This document shows, piece by piece, positions 1-11,896 of a stretch of DNA of 64,000 bases. Both the position numbers and the translations under genes were made by a program. This DNA is from Mycogone perniciosa. Its lineage: Eukaryota > Ascomycota > Sordariomycetes > Hypocreales > Hypocreaceae. The notes beneath the pieces are model-generated. The model made no database searches. It was not told the origin of the DNA and saw nothing but the letters and a program-made list of their open reading frames with translations. The stretch spans positions 1 to 64,000 of the forward strand of contig JAOALB010000071.1 of the NCBI GenBank assembly GCA_025331125.1, written 5' to 3'. Each line of letters begins with the position of its first letter. The stretch's first letter is position 1.

Positions 1-1338
1 GCAAAAGTTTGACCAAGTCCGAAAAACTGACCAAAATGGTTTCGTGTTTGTGTGGCCGTGAGTCGATTTGACCGATTCCCCATCAAATGAATTTTTGGGA
101 AAATACGAATGGGGCCACGCACCCAATTAATCCCCCCCCCCCCAATTGTTGAGTCCCACCCATTTTTTGGGGGCATACAATCAACGAACCTGTTTCAGAC
201 CGACAGTGCCCAGAAGGTACGTACCCATGTTTCCCCAACATTCGTTCCCGTGGCCCAGCCAGCCAATCAAAACTGAGGCCTCTTCTCTTTCGGCTCTACG
301 GACTCCGTTCTCCGTTTTTCTTCGCTCCGTACCGAACGGAGGGAGTGTTCTCGAAAGGTACCAAAAGTCAACAAACCCACAGTTCCTGATGCCCGAGATA
401 CCTTCATGCTACTACTACCAACACAAAGTACCCTGGGAAAATATTTAAAATAAGGCTGCTTCTCCGAAATACAGCGAAACATAAACAGCCCTCCTGGTTC
501 TCCTCTCCTGTATTGCCCTCTTTTCCGTTAGTAAAAGGGCGTGTGACATTTAATCCTCAGGCCGCCCACCACCAACGTGTCCACGACTGTCTTACCTTGA
601 GAAAAGCTGGGAGCATTCAAGCCACGCATCCCGAAAACTCGGAGCTCGAGGGTCCTCTTGTACGGAGTTCGGAGTAATAATGCTAATAGTACTTCGTAGT
701 AGTACTAGTATTCCAGGGTCCACCACCAAAATACGAAGCAATCTCATCCTCTCACTCTACGAGTACTCCGTAAAACTGTCAACTAACGGCTTCTACATAC
801 AATACATGATGCAAGACCCAAGATGAATTGCATATTCACGAATGCTCTGTTTACTTTTGTTTCACTGAAGATGACAATCTGGCATCTTGATAATAAAAAT
901 GTACTTTGTAGCATTGCTAATAATACCTAACCATCTCAATTATGCATGTTTGCCATCTTCATGTCTCAATCACACCGGTCCACCTCATCACCATCACCAT
1001 CACCAATTTATCTCGTGACAAAAGAAACGCGTATTTAACTAATAGTGGTCAGTTTAGGTTTCTCGAGCTCAGCCCGTGCCATCTCTTCATAACTTCCATG
1101 TACGTAGTGCCAGAACAAGCCTAAAGGGCTAGGTATAGGTAGGTAGTAAGTAGGGTAATAAAGCCATGCGCTTCAAACGAGCCCGTAATCATCATCAACA
1201 CCGCGTTCGCCTCTGCTGGATGCCAGTCTCAACAACCAATGCACCAATCCCAAATTATACACAAAAAAGGGGAGGACATGGACATCTATAAAGTCCGATC
1301 CCAAATACCAAGAAACGAAAAAGGACGCCGCCATCATA
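1..1338. other. Intergenic region downstream of nudE
   Basis: I see no convincing gene here. The stretch has a 12-base C run at 132-143, several TACGGAGT/TACTCCGTA-type motifs (near 660, 690 and 770) and AT-rich DNA at 780-930. Open frames on both strands are short, overlap each other and show no recognisable protein. The right part must contain the 3' end of the nudE transcript. Confidence 0.6.
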
Positions 1339-3183
1339 TCAATACGTCTCTCCCAAGTCACTCAATTTCCTGATGCCAGAGGTGCTGCCTCGCCCTGGAT
1401 GAGTGGAGACGCCTCCCACGCTTGTCCTCCTCCCTCCGCTTTGCCGTCTCATGCCAGGCCCGGGGATCCCGCTGCCGGGCATGGGAATGCTACCGACGCC
1501 CCCTTCCATTTCGAATTTAGAGTAGGTACCTCGCCTACTAGGCGTGCGGTACTCTCCCTCATACTCCTCCTCCAGATCCATCCCGCTGAAGCTTGCTGAG
1601 TGGCCGTGGACGGAACCACTAAGGGAGGACGCCGGTCGGCCGATTGGCGTTCGGGTGCCGGAGAAGGAGCTCCGGGACATTGGCCGTGGCGGAGGCACCA
1701 TTTCGGTGCGGGAGGCTGGCCGGGCGTATGATGACATGCTGGCTCGGGAACTCGGTCGGCTGATCTCCGACTCCGGGCCCCTGTTGGGTTGGGGACCAAA
1801 AGAAAGCCTGCTCACCCCAGACGTGCTAAGTCGGGGCATATGGCTAGGTCTGGAGGACGTGGAGGTATAATTGCTCGTGGGTGTCGTGTCGTCTCCAGCT
1901 ATGGAAGACGAAGCCGTAGATCCCGTGGTACGCTTTCGTGAACGGACCGTAACCGACGCAGGCACGCTGGGGGTGGCGTTGACCAACGACCGAGGGGCTG
2001 GGCGAGGCGGAGTGTGTGCTGGGGCGGGAAGCTTAGATCGAACCGACTGGACCCGCGCTTCGAGTCGCTGCATCTGGGCAGTGAGAAGGCGGATATGGGA
2101 GAGTGAGTTGGACGCAGGTATCTTGTAACCTTGGCGAGTGTTGTTGGTTGGTCGGTTGGCAGGTGTTCGCAGCGGTGCACCGCCTGTAGCTGAAACACGG
2201 CCACCCGCAATCCGGGAATTCGCGGGGGTAGGGGCCTTGATTCCACGGGGCTTCGGGGTAATGGCGCTGACGTCGACTGATGGCAAGCGAGACCTGCGAA
2301 GGGGGCCGGGCGTCTTGATGGCTGTCGGTTTCGGTAGCGGCGCGGAAGCATCGGACATGGGCGGCGAGGGTGGGTCCAACAGCTCGGTAGTTGGCTCGCC
2401 AAGTGATTTTGCCTCGGTAGGTGTGGTGATGAGCGGTGAGCTGGCAGTCGAGTCCGGTGATGCGTCGTTTTTGTCAAAGGTGGGAGACTCCAGAATTGAG
2501 AGATCTGATGAGATGGTCGACAAGTGACGGGCTTCGTGCTTCTTGATCTTGTCCTGCATCAGCTCTGCTTCGATCTTCAGTTCTGACAGCTCCTCGCGAA
2601 GTCTCTGCGACTCGATACGGAGCTTTTCTCGCTCCTGCTCGCCCATCTTGATCTCCTCCTCCATCAGGACGGCGCGCTCAATAGTCTGGTTGAACTTGGA
2701 TTCCATGTCCTCGAGTGATGAGGTCGTGTTGCGTGCCTGGCGTTCGAAATCATCGTTGGCCACCTCGGAGTCTCTCAGCCTCATGGTGATATGGCGGTTT
2801 GATTCTCGTAGCGTCGTAATCTCTTTCTCGAGCGAGGCCTGCGCGGCGCTCGCCTCTGCTTTAGATTCCTTGTATTTCCTCTGCACAAGCGACATTTGTC
2901 AGTCCTCACAAAGCCGCATGGCCGAAAAAGGCAGACAAGGATCAGGTATATGTACCTTCCATTCTTGAACCTCAAAGTTCAGAGCCTCGGCCTTTTCCTG
3001 CAGGACCCGTTCCTGCTTCTCTGCACGCTCGATGTCCTTCTCGAGCTCTTGTTCCAGTTCCCGGCTAGATTCTCGAAACTCGGCGAGCTCTGATTCGAGA
3101 AGCTCATACTGGGCCTTGTACCAGGCCAGGGCATCTTCGGCGCTGGCGGCCTCGCTGGGCGGGGAGGACGGGGGTTCGGCCAT
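1339..3183 (-). CDS. nudE: NudE/Nde1-like nuclear distribution protein
   Basis: Predicted 589 aa from two exons (3183-2956 and 2880-1339) separated by a 75-bp intron with a GTACAT donor and GTGCAG acceptor; the phase-0 join keeps the heptad pattern. The N-terminal third (about residues 15-190) is a long acidic coiled coil full of Glu, Arg and Leu, starting shortly after an A-E-D-A-L-A-W-Y-K block typical of the family. The rest is Ser/Pro/Arg-rich and disordered, ending with a short conserved-looking tail (I-R-K-L-S-D-L-G-E-T-Y). NudE proteins bind LIS1/NudF and dynein through the coiled coil and promote nuclear migration in hyphae and mitotic spindle function. The start is the only Met upstream of the coil. 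The family call rests on the coil and architecture; the long disordered tail is normal for filamentous fungi. Confidence 0.88.
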
Positions 3184-4848
3184 GGCTGGTTCGATCGCGG
3201 GTTGGTTATTATGATATGACTCTATGTCGGTGGTGTCGCTCAGCTAGGCTAGAGCAGTAGCATGGAAATGTCGGTCGCGACGAAAATAGCTCGTTGTTTG
3301 TTTGTTTGCGTTTGTGGTGCTCGATTGGCAAAAAAGGGGGGCGACGTGGTGGACGAAAAAGCGCAAATCGTAGTTACGTAGACGACAAATGAAAGTGGCA
3401 GAGCGATAGTCGTTAAAGAGCGTGTAGCGTCGGGAACCAGTGTGGTGAACCCGTGGGAAACAAAAGAAAAAGAAACTCGATCTATCTGGATTGTATGGTG
3501 GGATAGAAGGAGGGAGGAAAGGTCCGCTGAGCAGAGTTGAGGGGCCTCTTGATCGCTCGCTGGCCACACCATCGTCAGTCATGAACCACCCCGGTCTCAA
3601 GATCCCGGACACTCTCACCGATATTATGGATGTACGTATGTATAATATGGAGTACTCCGTACGAGGAGTAGTAGTAGTAGTCCTCGTATGGGTATGGGTA
3701 TGGGTATGGGTATGGAGGGGGGCGGACTTCCTTGCACCGCACAGTCCCCCAGCCGCCAGGCCAGAGCCCAGAGCAGAGACAGAGACAAAGGCAGAGACTG
3801 AGACTGAGACTGAGGCAGAGGCAGAGCCGGAGATAGAGCCGGAGAGCGGAGACAGCGCGCTCGCTCGCTCGCTCGATTGCTTCACTATGCTTGCTGGCTG
3901 CGGTGCCGTGAAGCTGCCAGACACGACGTCTAGCTAGGCTTACTTACCTGTTCGCCGTGCCTCACCTTGCTTGGGCTGAAGATTAGATTACCTTACCTTA
4001 CCTTTGGCCGCGAAGTCGGAGGCTGCCGAAGCCAAAAGAGTTGGCGGTTGCAAAGTTGCATGTTTTGGCCCGTGTGACATCTGTTGATGCGACAACAATC
4101 TCTCCTTTGGGCTGCGTCTCTGCCACTGGCAGGCGCCGCTATGCTGTTTGCGGCTTAGCCCGTGGCAGCCATGGGCAACAAGGGGTTTAGGGAGTGGGCA
4201 ACCCCTCTATGTCACGTGATGTGTGTCTGCAAGCACTAGAGCGCTTTGATGCTGTTGGATCTTCAATATGGATATTTATGGGTATGCTCTACGAGTAATT
4301 ATACTCGTAGATAGTACGGAGTAATAGTAACAGTAACAGCATGTGCTTTTTGCTTTTAATGGCTGCCTATTTTATTCTTATCCCCAAGATCTTCATACTG
4401 AGGCGTGTGTTCCTGTGTTCTAATTGTAGGTACTACTACTCCGTACTACATACGAAGTACATCAGGTGTTCACTCATCATGTGATGTATCCTTAGTACCC
4501 ATCGCTCGTTTGCCTCACAAAACGCCGTTTAACATCCACTTGGTGCTCTAATAATACAAGAATAAATACAAACAATTCCCTCACTATTACCACCCATGTG
4601 ACGTCCAAGCCCCTCTGACAAACCGTTGAAGAGAGGTTAAAAAAGGTGGATCAACTGTGTACTCTTCTTAAGCTACAGGGTAGGGTCACTTGCAGGCTTT
4701 ATGTGAGCAACCATTATTTACCATCGGGTCCCTCAAATGTACATTATCGAGATTTCTATGCTCGCTTCCGAAACTAAAGTGCCCCTATGATCCATTCTTG
4801 TCTAACCCAAAAGTCGTAAAGGGCATAATCATCATAACTATCTGACTC
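3184..4848. other. nudE upstream region and Doa10 3' flank
   Basis: No gene is supported. The part next to 3183 is the nudE promoter/5' leader. It contains low-complexity DNA: five perfect GTATGG hexamers at 3686-3715 and an imperfect GAGACT/GAGGCA purine repeat at about 3771-3845. Open frames across these repeats translate to Ser/Val or Glu/Thr repeats and are not credible proteins. TACTCCGTA-type motifs occur near 3650, 4315 and 4440. The right end is the 3' flank of the Doa10 gene. Confidence 0.6.
3686..3715. repeat. (GTATGG)5 minisatellite
   Basis: Five perfect tandem copies of the hexamer GTATGG lie in the nudE upstream region, followed about 55 bp later by an imperfect GAGACT/GAGGCA purine tract. 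This is simple-sequence DNA; it resembles but does not match the fungal telomere repeat TTAGGG. Confidence 0.9.
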
Positions 4849-7800
4849 TCAAAGTCTTTGACGCCTAGTTCCCCACGCTCTTCCTCCCTTCCTAGCACCC
4901 GCTGCCCCGGCGCCAAAGTTATGCAACCGTTCTCCTATCAGGTATGCCTCGTCTCTGACTCCGGCCGTCCAGCGGTTCATAACCTTGACAAAGCCGACGG
5001 CATTCTTCGCAAGCATTGCGGCAAGAGCCGCCGCGGGATATGACTGTCTATATATCACCGCCAGTCTCACAGCCTCGGCTGCCTCCTCCTCCGCGGCTCC
5101 GCTAATAAGACCGCCGTGCTTGATCACAAAACTCGCCAACATGGGTGGACCGAAGATGGCGATGGCCGAGGTAAGCAGACCAGGGATAACAAAAGCTCGG
5201 GTGAGAACGCCAATATCAGGTCTTTGCCATCCTCGCCGTAGGATAGACCGCACCGCCGCTGCAGCACGGCTATCTGGAAACGTTGATGTAATCACCCTAC
5301 TTGCGAGTTTCAGGTGGAGAAGCCCCAAGGTCCATGCCTGAATAACGCGCACCGTGTGATGGTTGCCGTTGTGGTTCTGCTCGATCGATAGTGCTGTGGG
5401 TGGATACATATAGGTGCGAAGCGGGATGATCAAGTATAATTCCATCAAAGTCGAAGCCAGCAGTGGGAACACAATCAGCAGAAAGAAGTAGGCGTAAAGT
5501 AGCTTCGCCATGCGAATAAAAATGGCACCCACTCTTCCAGCCGCATTGCCGTCCACAACATCCCGCCGGGCTTGGTTGATCCAGCCCTGAACCCTACTTC
5601 TGATGCTGCGCATGCGGAATATCGAGTACGCAACCGAACCGAGAACAAATATACCAATGCTGAAGGCATAGACATCATTGGTTCGAATGTGCTCAGGAAT
5701 GAGCGCCTTGAAAACACGCCTTCCGAACACCAATGGTATGACTGTGAGTCCTACACCAGTGACGGCGGCAAACAGCCATATGAAGAGAATGAATAAGAAC
5801 ACTCTGGCCCGGAAATTTGGAGGGACATACACCAACTGATACTGGTCAGAGGCATAAATATCGTCATCCGCATGGCCATCTTTGCGATGGCCGCGCTCGT
5901 TGACTGTTAGGAAAACCTGTTGCCCCTTTGGAATCTTGACGCGATCAGAAGCAGGAGCCCGCACAAACCTGCCACCCTTAAGAAGTTGCCCGGAGCTCAC
6001 GAGTTCGGATTTTCTGTGGCGCAGAGATCTCATCTCCTCGCTAGACATGGGTGGATTAGGTTTTGCGTCACCTCCCTCAAAAGTGTCCCGCCATGTCTTG
6101 GGGATAACAGTATTTTCTTCTCCGAGTTCGAGGAACAGTCCCATGTGCGGGAATCCACCATTGATCGATCCAGGTGGAAGCTGCAAAGTGCCTTCCTCGT
6201 CGATTCTTCGCTCACCAAAGAGGAAATAGGTAAGTCGCAAAGCTCGCGCACACTTACGGAACCACCAAGTATACATGATGTGTAGAGCATCACTAGGCTT
6301 GAAGAATTTGACCGCAAGCGGCATGAGAAAATTGTAAAAGAGTAAGTCGACTGGGAATTCCAAGACTGGCTCATTCGATGAATAGTGAATCGGCAAGACA
6401 CCTGGCATGGTGAAGTATAATCCCCACACGACGCCGCCGAGACACACGATGACTAGAGCACCGTAAACAAACGCAGAGAATAGAATTTTCCTAAGCTGCG
6501 TAGTAAGGTTCCTCTCAAGGACATCACGAACAGGATGGAATTCGGGATCATCAGGATCTCGTATGAAATCTGCGAAAAAAAAGGTTAGAAAAACCCCGAC
6601 ACACGGGATTCGAGCAGATATACTTACACAACACACCAGGTCGCATGATCTTGCGACACATGGAAACGAAAAGAGCAAAATGGAACATGTATCCAGTGCC
6701 CACGAACCAGTGCACAAAAATCGACGTCAACGGGTAGTTGTACGTGAAAAGCATTCGACTCTTGAATGTCGTATCCTCGAAAAGCGGGAGGAGAGCAGCA
6801 TCGAGAAGCAGACCACAGTAAAGTGGAAACGCCAACATTTCAATGCTGATTATGAGAATAACTTTCATAATTCCGCTGGCTTGTTGAAGGGTGTCGATTA
6901 CACCGGCCTCCCAGGCATGCATCATGGTGCCCCTGGAGAAGGGACTACCTCTCTTCAAATACAAGGCGCCAAAAAGGAAGATTGTGATGTAGCCGGCAAT
7001 GATCGCCCAGAACCGATCCAAGGTAGACCAATGTGCCAACTCCGGGTTGATAGGAGGCCTTTCCTTGGATTCTTTAAGGTCAATGACCCAAAAGCTAGGG
7101 CTCATCAACAGCGACGAAAACCGAATGCAAGTCTCCCGGAACGTGTCGAATATGGCGATGCTCGCAGCCAGGAAGCCACCAAGACTTCCCCCGTAGATTG
7201 AAATCAGGTTTCCGTTTATTGTGGTGAACACAGATGCGATGTTACCTTTGACTGCGTTGAGGGCTTCGTGACTAATGGCAGAGAAGTTTTGAATCTCCGA
7301 TGCGGACATGGGGAAATCCATGAAGATGTAACTCAACACTCGGGTGCCAGCGCTTGTCCACAATCCCCATGATATCTTTCTAGCTGATACGACTTGGGCT
7401 TTGATAGCCCCGCCAATCAGGCCAGTGAACATATCAACAATATTCAGCGCGCACCAAGAGCCTAGGCCACCGATCAAGACAGTAACATCTTGAAGAAGTT
7501 TGGATAGTTCGACAACCATCCGCACAAGTCTCATGGGACTTGCGAGAATCCAAACGGAAACCCGGCCAATGTTGTAAGGGATGAAAATGCAGGCGAAGAT
7601 GGTGACTGATACAAGGACAGCGCAAAAGATTGCATTTTGAAACAGACCTGCAATAGGTCCCCGCATGCCAATAAGTTCCATTACGCCTTCGAAATCTTCC
7701 AAATCTTCAATAGCCTCAGCATCAAATCCAGCACCAGGCGCAACACCATCGGCATCGTCGGGGCCGTCATCGTCATCACCATCAGCGGCTTCGGCAGCAG

Positions 7801-9916
7801 GCACATCAACCCATAAGTCGTCCTGGTCGTCGTCCTCGGCAGCTTGACGATCAGCGGCAGGGTCTGCAGGCTGAGGCTCGTTCAAGTTGCCCCACATGAA
7901 ATTCGTAAACCGACCAACTAGACCAGCTGCTGCGGCATCATCACCATCGACCATAGCTGGTCCGGCGGCGTTCTGCTCGACTGTTTGATCATTATGGGAT
8001 GGTGGGACTTCTGTTTGGGGATCTGGATATCGTTCGCTCTCGTCCGTATCTGTATGGCGGTGGGGGAGCATTTCATACGAGGACGCATCATCCCCTAGCC
8101 TATACTGACTTGATGACGATGATCCTTCCTCAGTAAACGCGTTGGATAAAGATGTGAAGCTCTCTGCTGAGTTTTCGAATTCTTGGGTAAAAGGCTGCTG
8201 CTCTGACTGGAACTCAGCGCCATCATTGTCGGAGGGTAAGGCAGCGAAGGACCATGAGTTGTTGGCCAAGGGGTTGATGGAGCGTTGTTCTTGAGGACCG
8301 TCTGACATGGCACGCGGCCTTGGTGAGCCATAAACTTGGATGGGATTATCCAATGGAGCTGAGGCGTCTGCGTCGGATGATGTTGGGGGCAACGCTTTCC
8401 CCTTACCCTTGCTCTGCGAAACTGTCTGGGCCGAGTCGAGCTCTGTATCGGCTGGGATTGTGTGTTCATCCTCGGTAGCGATAGATTGCCTCTCAGCATT
8501 ACTATCATCGCGTTCCTTGATATATTTCTGAGTGACCTCAACCCAATAACTAAGCTTGTCTCGAAGGCCCTCTTCGTCTATGATTCGCAGGATCTCTTCC
8601 AAGTTGCCATTTGCACGGCGGTAAATCCGAGCATAGTCGTTGACGCTGGCACCGTCGTCCATGCTGACGCTAAAATTGTAATCTACGCGTGTTCTCGGTT
8701 GAGAATCCAGCCCACCAGACCCTGATGATTCTTCATCTGCGCCTTGATAACGATCTGCCGTAGACCGACTTGAAGTTTCCGGTGCTAATTGTGGTACGTC
8801 GGTAGTTGCGGGTGGTTCCATGGGTGTTGATGGCCAATCGTGATGCTCCACTTGATTCCCATCATCCAAGGTCTCATCGTCCGAGTCCGATTCATCTAGA
8901 CCCTGTGGATGTCCAGGTTGGGCCACCTCGACACCCTGAGGTAGCAAATCATTCTCGGGAGCTGCAAAAGCAGCCCGCATGTTTATCTCAGGCTGTTGCT
9001 GGACAACATAATCCCGAACCAGGATAACAAGGATGAAGGAAACAATTACCAGCACGGTTATGATCTGGCCCTCCAGAACCGATACGATAGCACGATTGAG
9101 AGTTGCGCTCCGTGTAAGATTTCGCAGGAGAGCCACATTTCCGAGAAGTGTCGGCATAGTAGGCATTGTCAGGTTGGCATCTGCCGTTGCGGGCACATTC
9201 GGAATGCTTATTGGAGTCGCATCATCGTCATAGTTAAGCAGGGGGGAAGTGAAGGAGTTGAGGAAGATTCGAACGAGAAAGTCGGCAATGTCCTCACTCG
9301 CTAACTGACCAACTACTGCTTCGACTTCGGCAGCGGATGTGGTAGTGGCAGCAAGCAAGGGGCTGGCTGGGCAGGTTCCGATGCCTAGAATCGATGATGG
9401 GAGCCGAGAGGTGGTGCCATTAGTCTCATTTGCGTATGAGAGTATGGAGCCACTGCCCAAGCCCTCGTCACTTATCCAGAACATAAAGGACCACACTGCC
9501 CTCATAAAGTAAGGCAACCAAAACACCCAGACGCTGATGGCGACGGCAGCGCGTAGCCACACCAGAAGATTACGGAACAGGTATTTTGCCATGTGCTCGA
9601 CGAATATGTGTATAGGCAGAGACTGTGGCATGTCTGGGGCGTATAGCTTCGTGAAGCGGAACGGCGTCTTGCACAGCTCACAGTACTTCTTCTGGGAATG
9701 CGAGAGCCACTCCATCAAGCAGTCCTGGTGGACATACTTGATGCTGCCACTGCATTTGCACGGGTAGAACAGCGGCTCCGCTGGGGTTCCCTCGCCACGA
9801 CATATCCTGCAGATAGCAGGCGCCGTATCGTGTGCCGCACTGTTGAAGCGGTCCTCGTATCGAATCGAGTCTCGATGGTGTGGGCCGGCCGACCCGGCAG
9901 CGAAGGAATCCTCCAT
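4849..9916 (-). CDS. SSM4: Doa10/Ssm4-type E3 ubiquitin ligase (RING-CH)
   Basis: Predicted 1669 aa from two exons (9916-6628 and 6569-4849) with a 58-bp intron (GTAAGT donor, CGCAG acceptor). The N-terminus has a C4HC3 RING-CH (RINGv) domain with Cys36, 39, 53, 55, His63, Cys66, 79 and 82. Hydrophobic segments start near residue 105, then comes a long acidic Ser/Asp-rich cytosolic loop (about 330-740), then many further membrane helices to the C-terminus, including the conserved F-I-R-D-P-D-D-P-x-F-H-P block encoded across the intron. This is the arrangement of Doa10/MARCH6, an ER and inner-nuclear-membrane ligase that works with Ubc6/Ubc7 in ERAD-C and degrades misfolded and sterol-pathway proteins. 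The length (yeast about 1320 aa) is explained by the larger acidic loop. The intron join restores the conserved block in frame, so I am confident in it. Confidence 0.95.
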
Positions 9917-11896
9917 GACGCCTGTGGTCTAGTGATGATGCTGGCCCGAGAAGAGACGCAGAGTGCCCGCAGCGGGGGGTTTATCGGGAGAAGGGCGTTG
10001 GAGGAACCATGTGCGCTTGACGGGCTCGACGACAGCAATGCAGCGGCGGCGATTTCGCGATAGGGCTCCCGTGATGATGGAGGGAGCGGAAGAGAAGGAG
10101 GAGAAGGAGGAGAGGCCAGCTCCGGCGATAAACAGATGTGGGGAAGGCGATGGGAGATGATGAAAGAGTACGAAGTAGATGATAGTAGTGAATGAGGGAA
10201 GTGGATTTCCGGAAAGGGTTCACAGATATGGCCCCAAACAAGTCGTCGGTGGTTGGCGGTTCTGAAGTTATAGTGGGGCAGCGACATGTCTTTCATTCTC
10301 CAGTACTCCGTAAACTGACAGTACTATTAATATAAGGTTGACAACACAATGTAGAGCTTAATTTCTTTTATAAAAATAATTCCGAAAAAACTATATATAT
10401 ACATATATATGTGTGTGTGTGTGTCTGAATATTGGATATAATTATTTTTCTGGCACGATATTTGGTGGTGAGATCTGATCCCCAACGCATCAAGGGGGCA
10501 ACTTGATCACTCCGGCCTTGCATCATACACTGATCCGAGCTGATCTTGTGTACTCTGTATTGCAGGTGTTTTACTACTCTTGATTTTGGCTGCCCACTCT
10601 ACAAAGCATGCAGCTGATTGCTAAAACCATTCACTTGATCGGCCTGACATGCATATGCCCCGTTGCGGCCTTGCAACTAGGGAGATACCTAGGTACGGTA
10701 CGGAGTATCTACGGAGTACTATCGAAGAAGAGGGGCGAGGCTTTGCCACTCCTAGGTTAATGGATAATATTAGCAGACTCTCTCACATGTCAGACAATTG
10801 ACCAGCCCAACAAGGCCGCAAAAAGTGCATGCTTAGCGAAATATGATTCTCACGAATCCGAATAACCAGTGCCTTGAGGTGACAATGGGGCAAAAGAAAT
10901 ACACAAAATACCAGATCTGATAAAAGTCAAGTCAGTAAGTTAGCGAACCAATGCATACTCGTACATTGAGGCGGCAATTCTTGCCTAATCCTGGACCTCC
11001 ATGCACATACAATACCTGCTTCGAACCTAGGCACGGAATTGTGCATGGATGGCGCTGCGAGGACCCTTGATGTTGCATGATTGTTCCGGCGCAATGTCGT
11101 CAATGTGGCAATCATGTGCACATATTTCGTACATCGGCTTCGAGATCTGCCAACTTGTTGAGGACAATTGCTCTATCCATCAAGTTGGGGCACAATGATT
11201 TCCAGATTATGATGATGGAGGGATCTGCGGAGGACTCGTCGCGATAGCCAATGGCAGTCATGTTTCATGTCGCCAACAATGCGAAAGCTCAACCATGACG
11301 TCCCTTGGAGAACTGCCTCATAGAACTGCCTCATACGTAAAGCTGGGATAGGGACTTGTACCGGAATGCTGTACGGAGTGCTTCGTGTATTAAAGTAACA
11401 GTCGTATTAACAACCGTCCTCTTCAGCTAAGAGTCCTGCCTGACACAAAGGCCTGTCTGTCCCTTGAATCAAGTCAAGGTGTTTTGTGTCAAAGCCCTGC
11501 GCTGAAACTTCATTCATCGTCACTTTTTGTTCCTTCAGCCTCAGGGGCCGTGTGGACAAGCGCGACAACCACTGCTAGCGGGTACCTGTATGTACCTACA
11601 CTCGAGCACACACGGTCAAGATACATTGGGGATACTTCAGGGCTTTGCGTCAACCGAAGAAAACCCACCTGCTAGAGGCGGCATCACCACACTAAGGTAG
11701 GTACCTCCAGTACTTCCATCATCCGAGCTCTGTCTGCCCTCTTTTTCCCTTCTGCTTCTCTCTCGCAGCCGTTGCCTCGACATCACCTCTTCCTCCTCCT
11801 CTCATCGTCGCCTTTGATCCTCTCTCCTTGCACTTGGCTCGCCGCCGCCAAGGACGACTATCGAGAAGCGACATTGATAGCTCACAGCCCTCCGCC
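9917..11896. other. Divergent intergenic region, Doa10 / hoxa13-like gene
   Basis: Nearly 2 kb without a supportable gene, serving as upstream region of both flanking genes. It contains a TA/CA/TG microsatellite at 10392-10424, repeated TACGGAGTA motifs (near 10300, 10700 and 11370), a chance-level GATA-type site ATCTGATAA at 10914-10922, and a pyrimidine-rich tract at about 11730-11820 just before the start codon at 11897, as is common for fungal promoters or leaders. Confidence 0.55.
10392..10424. repeat. (TA)n/(TG)n microsatellite
   Basis: An alternating purine-pyrimidine run: TA repeats with a single ACA interruption, followed by seven TG units. It is ordinary simple-sequence DNA in an intergenic region. 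Confidence 0.9.

Noticed and set aside
3686..3715. GTATGG repeat as interstitial telomere
   Set aside because: The unit differs from the fungal telomere TTAGGG and the position is between two conserved genes.
3244..3924. 226-codon minus-strand frame with Ser/Val and His/Thr repeats
   Set aside because: It is the translation of simple repeats (GTATGG and GAGACT tracts) upstream of nudE, has no family resemblance, and the plus-strand frame over the same DNA is equally repetitive.
10914..10922. ATCTGATAA, a second full match to the iron GATA consensus
   Set aside because: The neighbouring genes (Doa10 and the hoxa13-like gene) have no metal link, and one match per about 65 kb is expected by chance.
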